Below, one piece after another: positions 1 through 5,002 of a stretch of DNA of 5,002 nucleotides. The first letter of the stretch is position 1; every line of letters begins with the position of its first letter. The DNA comes from an uncultured Actinomycetes bacterium. Its GTDB lineage: Bacteria > Actinomycetota > Acidimicrobiia > Acidimicrobiales > Ilumatobacteraceae. Position numbers and translations under genes: made by a program. The stretch spans positions 1 through 5,002 of the forward strand of contig CAIYHK010000022.1 in assembly GCA_903925985.1 (NCBI GenBank). Direction: 5' to 3'. The notes under the pieces are model-generated. The model was not told the origin of the DNA and ran no database searches. It saw nothing but the letters and a program-made list of their open reading frames with translations.

Positions 1-855
1 CGTTTCTATGTAGGACGAAACGGGGGAATTGACTTACAGCCCGGTTACTACGCCATCAAGGCCGATGACCACATGGGCAACATCATGCGCATTCTGAACA
101 CGCCACCTTCTCAGACCTACCAATCAGTTACCTTCCCAGAAGGATTCACAATCGCCCAGATTGGTGAGCGCTTGGCAGAAAACACGAGGCTTGATGCAAA
201 GAAGTTTGCAACGGTCGCAGAGTCTGGCACCATTCGGTCCGTTTATCAGCCTGGTCTCTCGTTGTCGCTTGAGGGCTTGTTGTTCCCTGACACTTATCAA
301 ATCTCTGGCAGCGAGAGTGAAGCGCAAGTCACCGAGCGAATGGTGAAGTTGATGGAGCGAGTCGGCCGCCAAGAAGGTCTCGATGGTGCGCAGGCCAAGG
401 TTGGCTTTGATCCATACCAAGTTCTCATTGTGGCGTCGATGGTTGAGCGGGAGGCGAAGGTCGATGCCGACCGAGCAAAGATCGCGCGGGTCATCTACAA
501 CCGTTTGGCAATGGGGATGTTGCTCCAGATCGATGCGACTCTTCTCTACAAGCAGAATCCAAACCTCAGCTTCGCCGAACTGAAAGCCATTGACACCTTG
601 TACAACACGTACCTGTATGAGGGGTTGCCGCCAACGCCGATCGCCAATCCCGGACGCGCATCAATCCGAGCAGCGCTGAATCCTGCGCCAAACCCGCCAC
701 CAGGTGACCCAATTTGTGTAGATCTGCCACAACCAACAGATTGTCAATACATCTACTACGTAATCGCCGATAAAAACGGCGGGCACGTATTCGCTGCAAC
801 ACTCGAACAACATGAAGCAAATGTCGAGGAAGCAAGACGCAAAGGTCTGCTTTAG
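1..855 (+). CDS. mltG: Endolytic murein transglycosylase MltG, 3' part (5' end outside window)
   Basis: MltG (YceG family) is a membrane-anchored lytic transglycosylase that cuts nascent peptidoglycan strands outside the cytoplasmic membrane. The frame is open from base 1, so 284 residues of the C-terminal part are visible; the N-terminal membrane anchor lies upstream. The opening residues GIDLQPGYYAIKADDH look like the LysM-like segment before the catalytic domain, followed by TFPEGFTIAQIGERL. The catalytic block IVASMVEREAKVDADR carries the expected glutamate at bases 445-447 (visible residue 149). It is followed by RVIYNRL, LLQIDATLLY and YNTYLYEGLPPTPIANPG, all typical of the family. An extra Pro-rich stretch with two cysteines (bases 715 and 742) sits just before the YYVIADKNGGHVF motif. 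The gene ends with two stop codons in a row (TAGTAG), two bases before aroE. mltG directly upstream of aroE is a known actinobacterial arrangement. Confidence 0.93.
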   Translation, partial: RFYVGRNGGIDLQPGYYAIKADDHMGNIMRILNTPPSQTYQSVTFPEGFTIAQIGERLAENTRLDAKKFATVAESGTIRSVYQPGLSLSLEGLLFPDTYQISGSESEAQVTERMVKLMERVGRQEGLDGAQAKVGFDPYQVLIVASMVEREAKVDADRAKIARVIYNRLAMGMLLQIDATLLYKQNPNLSFAELKAIDTLYNTYLYEGLPPTPIANPGRASIRAALNPAPNPPPGDPICVDLPQPTDCQYIYYVIADKNGGHVFAATLEQHEANVEEARRKGLL

Positions 856-857
856 TA

Positions 858-1700
858 GTGAGGGTGGAAACCGACTCGCTGCAGGCGAACGTGGCAGCCG
901 TTATCGGGTGGCCAATCTCGCAGAGTCTTTCGCCAGTAATCCATAACGCAGCTTTTCGTCATCACGGTGACAATTGGAGTTACGTTGCCTATCCGGTGGA
1001 GCCTGGTGATGCCAGTAGTGCGATTGCTGCGATGCGAAGCGGGGGTCTGCAGGGTCTCAATGTGACAATGCCGCACAAAGATGCAGTTGCGGATCTTGTT
1101 GATGAACTCGATAAGTCTGCGGAATCAATTCATGCAGTAAACACAGTGGTCCGCACCAGTGATGGACGTTTGCGTGGATATTCAACTGATGGTGAAGGTT
1201 TGCTACGGGCAATTCGCATCAACGCGAATTGGGATCCTGCAGGAAAGAAAATCTGTGTACTAGGAGCCGGGGGAGCTGCACGCTCCGCCGTCGATGCGTT
1301 TTCTCGTGCTGGCGTGGCTTCAATATTTGTGGTCAACCGCACCGCCGAGAAGGCTGTGCAGGCAATTGGTGATTCCAACGTGGCAGTTGTCGGTAGCCAA
1401 AGCAACATTCACGAATGTGACATCGTCTTCAACGCGACCTCAGTTGGGATGGGCACAGATGAATCGTTGGTTTCTGCAGAGCTACTGCATGAAGGCCAGC
1501 TTGTTATTGATGCGGTTTATCATCCGCTTGAGACACGACTATTGCGTGATGCCAAGTCTCGTGGAGCGACTGTTCTCGACGGGCTTTGGATGCTGATCCA
1601 CCAAGCGTGCGTAGCGCAGGTGCTGTGGTTGGGGCGAGAACCCGACTATCAGGTCATGAGAAATGCAGCCGTTCAGGAACTGGCGGCACGCGGCAACTAA
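858..1700 (+). CDS. aroE: Shikimate dehydrogenase (NADP-dependent)
   Basis: AroE reduces 3-dehydroshikimate to shikimate with NADPH in the cytoplasm. The 280-residue product has the whole set of family motifs. The shikimate-binding site shows SQSLSP (residues 21-26), NVTMPHK with catalytic Lys74, Asn95 in AVNTVV, and Asp111 in STDGEGL. The Rossmann domain has the nucleotide loop GAGGAARSA (136-144), NRT (160-162) and NATSVGM (192-198). The C-terminal part has DAVYHPLETRLL and DGLWMLIHQA with Gln249. The length is close to the usual 260-285. The NRT motif favours NADP. The GTG start at 858 gives a normal N-terminus leading to VIGWPISQSLSP; a second GTG at 864 is possible. The Shine-Dalgarno site is weak (AAAGG at 842-846, about 11 bases from the start), so the gene may depend on translational coupling to mltG, which ends two bases upstream. 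Confidence 0.96.
   Translation: MRVETDSLQANVAAVIGWPISQSLSPVIHNAAFRHHGDNWSYVAYPVEPGDASSAIAAMRSGGLQGLNVTMPHKDAVADLVDELDKSAESIHAVNTVVRTSDGRLRGYSTDGEGLLRAIRINANWDPAGKKICVLGAGGAARSAVDAFSRAGVASIFVVNRTAEKAVQAIGDSNVAVVGSQSNIHECDIVFNATSVGMGTDESLVSAELLHEGQLVIDAVYHPLETRLLRDAKSRGATVLDGLWMLIHQACVAQVLWLGREPDYQVMRNAAVQELAARGN
1210..1231 (+). repeat. Perfect inverted repeat inside aroE (8-bp stem, 6-base loop)
   Basis: CAATTCGC and GCGAATTG flank the loop ATCAAC. It lies wholly in the aroE coding region, between the two domains of the protein. There is no T-run, so it is not a terminator. The structure is visible in the sequence; a function is not shown. Confidence 0.35.
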
Positions 1701-1710
1701 CCTTAAACAT

Positions 1711-2871
1711 ATGTTGCGTTTTCTGACCGCCGGTGAGTCACATGGCCCAGCTCTTGTGGTCACGGTGGAAGGTCTGCCTGCGGGTCTGCCCGTCACGGTG
1801 GAGGATCTGGGCGTTGACTTGGCCCGCAGGCGCTTGGGGTACGGCCGTGGCCCGAGGCAGCGCTTCGAGGTCGACAAAATCGAGATCATTGGTGGCGTGC
1901 GGCATGGTCGCACTCTTGGTTCGCCGGTCGCTGTTCTCATCCATAACACCGAGTGGTCCCGTAGCGATAAATGGCATGAGGAAATGAAGGCGGCGCCGGG
2001 TGAAACCAAAGATCCATTAACAAAGCCTCGTCCCGGCCATGCTGATCTTCCGGGAATGCAGAAATATGGATTCACCGATGCCCGTGACGTGCTGGAGCGT
2101 GCCAGTGCTCGCGAGACCGCTGCTCGTGTTGTGGCAGGGTCATTGGCCAAACTTCTGTTGTCCCATATTGGTGTTCAGATTGTCTCGCACGTAATTCAGA
2201 TCGGTGATGCCCGTGTAACAAGTGGCAGGCGTCCTTTGCCCTCGGAATTGAACGAGGTGGATGCCTCCGAGGTTCGTTGCCTCGATCAGTCTGCAGAGCG
2301 CGAGATGATCGCAGCAATTAAATCTGCTGCCGCCGAGGGTGATTCACTCGGTGGAATTGTGGAGGTGCTCGGCTACGGCATGCCCGTCGGCCTTGGGAGC
2401 CACGTCCATTGGGATCGCAAGATTGATGCTTTGCTTGCAGCCGCAATCATGAGCATCCAGGCAGTCAAAGGTGTTGAAATCGGTGACGCGTTTGAAGTGG
2501 CGGGTCGTCGGGGTAGCAATGCACACGATGCGATCTCGTGGGACGCCACCAACAACGAATACGTTCGCGGGTCCACCCTTGCGGGCGGAACTGAGGGTGG
2601 AATCACCAACGGTGAACTACTGGTTGTGCGTGCTGCAATGAAGCCCTTGGCAACACTCAATCGCCCAACACTGGGAACCGTGGATGTAGTGACCAAAGAA
2701 GAAACCGTGAGTTTCAAAGAGCGAACTGACGTGACTGCAGTGCCTGCACTGGGTGTTGTCGGTGAGGCAATGGTCGCATTGGTTGTTGCCGCCGAGGCGC
2801 AACGCAAATTCGGTGGCGACTCGCTCTCAGAATTCGTTCGCAATGCGGTCAATGCCAAGCCGTCGCTCTGA
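1711..2871 (+). CDS. aroC: Chorismate synthase
   Basis: AroC removes phosphate from 5-enolpyruvylshikimate-3-phosphate to give chorismate, the branch point for aromatic amino acids, folates and quinones; it needs reduced FMN. The 386-residue product begins MLRFLTAGESHGPAL. His11 of the GESHG signature and His110 of RPGHADL match the two catalytic histidines. Arg40 and Arg46 in RRRLGYGRG are also conserved. The second signature, ERASARETAARVVAG, lies at residues 129-143. The C-terminal block ERTDVTAVPALGVVGEAMVAL (Arg338, Asp340) and KFGGDSL resemble the actinobacterial form. I chose ATG 1711 because the family starts just before the GESHG motif. An in-frame ATG at 1663 would add 16 unconserved residues and overlap aroE. 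No Shine-Dalgarno sequence is visible in the 10-base gap after aroE. The last 20 bases overlap aroK. Confidence 0.97.
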   Translation: MLRFLTAGESHGPALVVTVEGLPAGLPVTVEDLGVDLARRRLGYGRGPRQRFEVDKIEIIGGVRHGRTLGSPVAVLIHNTEWSRSDKWHEEMKAAPGETKDPLTKPRPGHADLPGMQKYGFTDARDVLERASARETAARVVAGSLAKLLLSHIGVQIVSHVIQIGDARVTSGRRPLPSELNEVDASEVRCLDQSAEREMIAAIKSAAAEGDSLGGIVEVLGYGMPVGLGSHVHWDRKIDALLAAAIMSIQAVKGVEIGDAFEVAGRRGSNAHDAISWDATNNEYVRGSTLAGGTEGGITNGELLVVRAAMKPLATLNRPTLGTVDVVTKEETVSFKERTDVTAVPALGVVGEAMVALVVAAEAQRKFGGDSLSEFVRNAVNAKPSL

Positions 2872-3412
2872 TCGCCAAGATCGGCCCGTCGTGGTGCTCG
2901 TGGGCATGATGGGTGCAGGCAAGACCTCGGTAGGTCGTGAGTTTGCTGGGCGCTCTGAATTTGTTGACCTCGACAAGCTGATTGAACAGCAGTCCGGGCG
3001 TACCATTCGTGAGATTTTTGAAACAGATGGTGAATCAGCGTTTCGGAAACTTGAATTGCAAGCTCTGCGTGACGCCACGACTTCTGGTCATTACAAAGTT
3101 ATTTCCACTGGGGGTGGGATTGTTACCACTTCCGAATCGCGGCAGTTACTCCAAGAGATGGATGTGTTTGTTGTGTGGCTAACCGCATCCAACGAAGAAC
3201 TCACGCGGAGGGCAACAAAGAGTGGAAATAGACCCCTGCTGGACCATGATCCCGGTGCGAAGATTGAAGAATTGATGAACCAACGTGCCCCTCTGTATGC
3301 CGAAGTTGCGGACCTAGCCCTGAATACTCAGGGGCTATCTGTGAAACAGGTGGCGCAATTGGTTGAAGAGGCACTGAAGCATCACGTGGCTGACGGAAAG
3401 GCCGCACCGTGA
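2852..3412 (+). CDS. aroK: Shikimate kinase
   Basis: AroK transfers phosphate from ATP to shikimate, giving shikimate-3-phosphate. With the start at ATG 2852 the product is 186 residues. Visible motifs in order are the Walker A loop GMMGAGKTS (18-26, Lys24), the shikimate-binding Asp41 in VDLD, Arg65 in FRKLE, the glycine-rich STGGG (85-89), Arg127 in the lid region NRPLL, and Arg145 in NQRAPLY. All six fit a working enzyme. The stretch between the Walker A helix and VDLD is about two residues shorter than usual. The start is not certain: ATG 2843 (three residues longer) is also in frame, and much earlier ATGs lie deep inside aroC and add no family sequence. No clear Shine-Dalgarno site precedes either ATG, which fits translation coupled to aroC. 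The stop codon overlaps the aroB start (GTGA). Confidence 0.95.
   Translation: MPSRRSDRQDRPVVVLVGMMGAGKTSVGREFAGRSEFVDLDKLIEQQSGRTIREIFETDGESAFRKLELQALRDATTSGHYKVISTGGGIVTTSESRQLLQEMDVFVVWLTASNEELTRRATKSGNRPLLDHDPGAKIEELMNQRAPLYAEVADLALNTQGLSVKQVAQLVEEALKHHVADGKAAP
3315..3337 (+). repeat. Imperfect inverted repeat near the 3' end of aroK (9 pairs, one bulged G)
   Basis: TAGCCCTGA and TCAGGGGCTA pair around an ATAC loop, with a single extra G in the right arm. It is about 70 bases before the aroB start. No T-run follows, so termination is unlikely. It could be chance. Confidence 0.3.
3396..3401 (+). promoter_or_regulatory. Ribosome binding site of aroB
   Basis: GAAAGG sits seven bases before the aroB GTG and matches six bases of the standard anti-Shine-Dalgarno complement. 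It is the clearest ribosome binding site in the window and supports GTG 3409 as the start. It lies inside the end of aroK. Confidence 0.65.
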
Positions 3413-4431
3413 CCAGTCCTCATACAACGGTGAGAGTAGACCTCGGTGATCGCTCATATGACGTGACGGTTGGGCACGGTGTTGCTAACGAAATAGCAAC
3501 ACAAATTCCAAGCAACGTGCGTCGTATTGCTGTGGTTACTCAGCCCAGTGTCCCGATTCGACTCGCACTCCCAGTTGAACACAAGATTTTTGAAATCGGA
3601 AACGGTGAATCAAACAAGTCAATTACGACCGTGGAGAACCTGTGTTCGGGTTTTGCCGATATGGGACTCACCCGCAATGACCTCGTGATTGGAGTCGGTG
3701 GGGGAATGGTCACCGATGTTGCCGGTTTCGCCGCGGCGGTGTTTCACCGTGGTGTACGAGTAATGCACGTGGCAACCACGCTTCTTGCAATGGTTGATGC
3801 TGCAATTGGTGGAAAAACGGGTGTGAACTTGGCGGCTGGCAAGAACCTCGTGGGCGCGTTCTGGCAACCGAGTGCAGTGTTTTGCGAAATGGATGCCCTC
3901 AGCACCTTGCCACCCGAGCACATGCGGGGTGGCCTTGGTGAACTCGCCAAGTATCACTTCATTTCGGGTGATGATTTCCTATCGCTGGATATGCAGCAGC
4001 GGATTGCCCGCGCAGTTCGCATCAAGGCTGACATCGTCGCCGCTGATGAGCGCGAGGCGGGACAACGCGCATTGCTCAACTACGGACACACATTGGGCCA
4101 CGCCGTTGAAATTGCGACGAACTTTAAGGTTCAGCATGGCGAAGCCGTTGCGATCGGTCTCGTGTATGCGGCTCATCTCGCTGAAGTGATGGGTCGGATC
4201 TCTAATGATCGCGTCAAGGAGCATTACGAGGTGGTCGGGGGTGAGTACAGATTGACGACAGCCCTGCCGCAGGGCTGCACGCCAGATGTCTTGCTCCCGC
4301 TCATTGCAAACGATAAAAAAGCCTTGGATGGACTCACTTTTGTGCTTGATTCGCCCCGTGGTCTCGAGGTGGTGCCAGGTGTGAGTGAGAAAAATGTCCG
4401 TGAGGCGCTCGCCGCAATGGAAGTACGGTAG
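3409..4431 (+). CDS. aroB: 3-Dehydroquinate synthase
   Basis: AroB converts DAHP to 3-dehydroquinate, the second step of the shikimate pathway, using NAD and a divalent metal. The 340-residue product has the NAD-binding block GVGGGMVTDVAGF (95-107), the ATTLLAMVDAAIGGKTGVN region (122-140) and KNLVGAFWQP (145-154). The metal ligands are Glu178 in GELAKYHF, His227 in NYGHTLGHA, and His243 in QHGEAV. The conserved C-terminal NDKK is also present. At 340 residues it is a little short for the family (about 350-365); most of the difference lies between Glu178 and His227, where the helical segment is reduced to GDDFLSLDMQQRIARAVRIK. The GTG start overlaps the aroK stop by four bases and has a good ribosome binding site. 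Because all ligands are kept, I regard the enzyme as active. Confidence 0.96.
   Translation: MTSPHTTVRVDLGDRSYDVTVGHGVANEIATQIPSNVRRIAVVTQPSVPIRLALPVEHKIFEIGNGESNKSITTVENLCSGFADMGLTRNDLVIGVGGGMVTDVAGFAAAVFHRGVRVMHVATTLLAMVDAAIGGKTGVNLAAGKNLVGAFWQPSAVFCEMDALSTLPPEHMRGGLGELAKYHFISGDDFLSLDMQQRIARAVRIKADIVAADEREAGQRALLNYGHTLGHAVEIATNFKVQHGEAVAIGLVYAAHLAEVMGRISNDRVKEHYEVVGGEYRLTTALPQGCTPDVLLPLIANDKKALDGLTFVLDSPRGLEVVPGVSEKNVREALAAMEVR
3479..3502 (+). repeat. Perfect inverted repeat early in aroB (9-bp stem, 6-base loop)
   Basis: GTGTTGCTA and TAGCAACAC flank the loop ACGAAA, starting 70 bases into aroB. It is the longest perfect short-loop stem I found in the window. It is followed by ACAAATT and not by a T-run. 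It encodes the poorly conserved N-terminal part of AroB around GVANEIAT. Confidence 0.4.
4259..4277 (+). repeat. Perfect GC-rich inverted repeat late in aroB (8-bp stem, 3-base loop)
   Basis: CAGCCCTG and CAGGGCTG flank the loop CCG, making a very stable hairpin in the coding region for ALPQGC. There is no T-run after it, so it does not look like an intrinsic terminator. It ends about 150 bases before the aroB stop. Confidence 0.35.
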
Positions 4432-4435
4432 AGGC

Positions 4436-4885
4436 ATGGCCGCTAACAAAAAGACCGTCTTGGTGATCAATGGTCCAAATTTGAATCTGCTCGGTCAGCG
4501 CCAGCCTGAGATTTATGGCACTGCAACTCTGGAAGACCACATCAATCGCATGGTGGAAATCGGATCTGCTACTGGGCTCAAGATCACAGCATTTCAGTCC
4601 AATTCAAGTGGCGAGATTGTGGACCGCATTCATGCCGCACGGGGCAAAGAAGACGCAATCATTATCAACGCTGGTGCCTTCACGCACTATGCGTGGAGTA
4701 TTCACGACGCGTTGGCGGCTTTCGCTGGGCCCAAAATTGAAGTGCACATCTCTAATCCGGCATCGCGTGAGGAGTGGCGCCAACAGAGCGTGCTTGCGCC
4801 CGTAGTCCATGGCTCAATTGCGGGCTTTGGTGGTCTTGGATACGACCTGGCTGTGGCAGCGGTCGATTCTTTGTTGAACATCTGA
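4436..4885 (+). CDS. aroQ: 3-Dehydroquinate dehydratase, type II
   Basis: This enzyme dehydrates 3-dehydroquinate to 3-dehydroshikimate. The 149-residue length and motifs identify the type II (dodecameric, flavodoxin-like) class, unrelated to type I AroD. Near the N-terminus INGPNLNLLGQRQPEIYG carries the active-site Arg22 and Tyr27. Asn78 in NAGAFTH, His104 in EVHISN, and Arg111/Arg115 in SREEWR complete the expected site. The segment normally reading close to QSNHEGELVD is QSNSSGEIVD here. ATG 4436 is the natural start, four bases after the aroB stop; an upstream in-frame ATG at 4385 lies within aroB and adds 17 unrelated residues. The nearest purine-rich sequence is GGAAG, about 12 bases upstream; AGAGG sits too close to the ATG to serve normally. 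The enzyme acts directly after AroB, its upstream neighbour. Confidence 0.96.
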   Translation: MAANKKTVLVINGPNLNLLGQRQPEIYGTATLEDHINRMVEIGSATGLKITAFQSNSSGEIVDRIHAARGKEDAIIINAGAFTHYAWSIHDALAAFAGPKIEVHISNPASREEWRQQSVLAPVVHGSIAGFGGLGYDLAVAAVDSLLNI

Positions 4886-4889
4886 CCCG

Positions 4890-5002
4890 ATGTCGCTTGC
4901 ATTCGCGCCGATTGACTGTGGTGGTCGGATTGAAAGTGTTCTTGGGTCGCTTTTAGGTAATGCACTGTTGGTTGCTGCGGGACCCCAGATGCGCTGGCTT
5001 AC
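4890..5002 (+). CDS. pepQ: Probable Xaa-Pro dipeptidase/aminopeptidase, N-terminal fragment (cut by window end)
   Basis: An ATG four bases after the aroQ stop opens a frame that runs to the window edge, giving 37 complete codons. The visible part, RIESVLGSLLGNALLVAAGP then QMRWLT, resembles the start of the creatinase-type N-terminal domain of M24 proline peptidases, where a helix is followed by DALLV and then RYLTGF. Such a peptidase would release amino acids from Xaa-Pro peptides in the cytoplasm. A pepQ gene after the aro cluster, often followed by efp, is a common arrangement in Gram-positive bacteria, and this supports the reading. The metal-binding catalytic domain is not in view, so the assignment rests on a short stretch plus context. 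No Shine-Dalgarno site is visible before the ATG. The gene symbol is tentative. Confidence 0.65.
   Translation, partial: MSLAFAPIDCGGRIESVLGSLLGNALLVAAGPQMRWL

Noticed and set aside
1663..1710. In-frame upstream ATG extending aroC by 16 residues
   Set aside because: The added residues are not like any chorismate synthase N-terminus and overlap aroE; the family starts just before the GESHG motif, as from ATG 1711.
1701..1710. AT-rich 10-base gap before aroC considered as a -10 box for a leaderless transcript
   Set aside because: No TANNNT at the right distance from ATG 1711 and no -35 element; the gap is too short to call a promoter.
1539..2150. 203-codon open frame on the - strand across the aroE/aroC junction
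   Set aside because: It is antisense to two strongly conserved genes, its product is low-complexity Arg/Ser/Pro-rich with no recognisable motif, and such frames are expected opposite codon-biased genes.
2753..2851. In-frame upstream ATGs extending aroK into aroC
   Set aside because: The extension is an out-of-frame reading of conserved aroC sequence; shikimate kinases begin shortly before the Walker A loop. ATG 2843 remains a minor alternative.
2373..2858. 161-codon open frame on the - strand opposite aroC
   Set aside because: Ser/Thr/Ala-rich shadow of the aroC reading frame with no domain or plausible start context.
3315..3337. Hairpin at the end of aroK considered as an intrinsic terminator or attenuator
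   Set aside because: No T-run follows and the operon clearly continues into aroB four bases after the aroK coding region.
4385..4435. In-frame upstream ATG extending aroQ by 17 residues
   Set aside because: The extra residues come from the end of aroB in another frame and are not part of type II dehydroquinases.
3979..4470. 163-codon open frame on the - strand opposite aroB and the start of aroQ
   Set aside because: No family resemblance; it runs through the conserved AroB metal-site coding sequence and is best explained as a shadow.
1..5002. Search for mobile elements, CRISPR arrays, tRNA or rRNA genes, riboswitches and phage or defence genes
   Set aside because: The window is almost entirely filled by seven recognisable housekeeping genes; I saw no regular repeats, terminal inverted repeats, transposase motifs or RNA gene sequences, and no evidence for an undescribed system.

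Overview
This window is a compact, single-strand run of core metabolic genes, all on the + strand, with almost no non-coding DNA. It suggests a member of the Actinobacteriota with moderate GC content (roughly half, judged by eye). The best guess is an Acidimicrobiia-like lineage, held only moderately. Three things support this: the gene order mltG-aroE-aroC-aroK-aroB-aroQ-pepQ; a type II dehydroquinase in the cluster; and actinobacterial-style motifs, such as the ERTDVTAVP block near the AroC C-terminus and GELAKYHF in AroB.

Layout. Bases 1-855 hold the 3' part of mltG, a membrane-anchored endolytic murein transglycosylase cut by the left edge. Then come aroE (858-1700, shikimate dehydrogenase), aroC (1711-2871, chorismate synthase), aroK (2852-3412, shikimate kinase), aroB (3409-4431, 3-dehydroquinate synthase) and aroQ (4436-4885, type II 3-dehydroquinate dehydratase). 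The right edge cuts the start of a gene whose first 37 codons look like the creatinase-type N-terminal domain of a pepQ-like Xaa-Pro dipeptidase (4890 onward). Junctions run from a 20-base overlap to a 10-base gap. I see no convincing internal promoter or terminator, so the genes are probably one transcription unit that begins before the window and continues after it.

How the genes work together. AroB makes 3-dehydroquinate from DAHP, AroQ dehydrates it to 3-dehydroshikimate, AroE reduces that to shikimate, AroK phosphorylates shikimate, and AroC makes chorismate from EPSP. Five of the seven shikimate-pathway steps are therefore here. DAHP synthase (step 1) and EPSP synthase (AroA, step 6) are absent and must lie elsewhere. 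All five aro genes appear intact, with key catalytic residues in place.

I found no new or exotic system. The points worth a second look are small: a Cys-pair insertion in MltG, an AroB shortened between metal ligands, a shortened loop in AroK, a TAGTAGTG stop/start junction, few Shine-Dalgarno sites, and several unusually good hairpins inside coding sequence.
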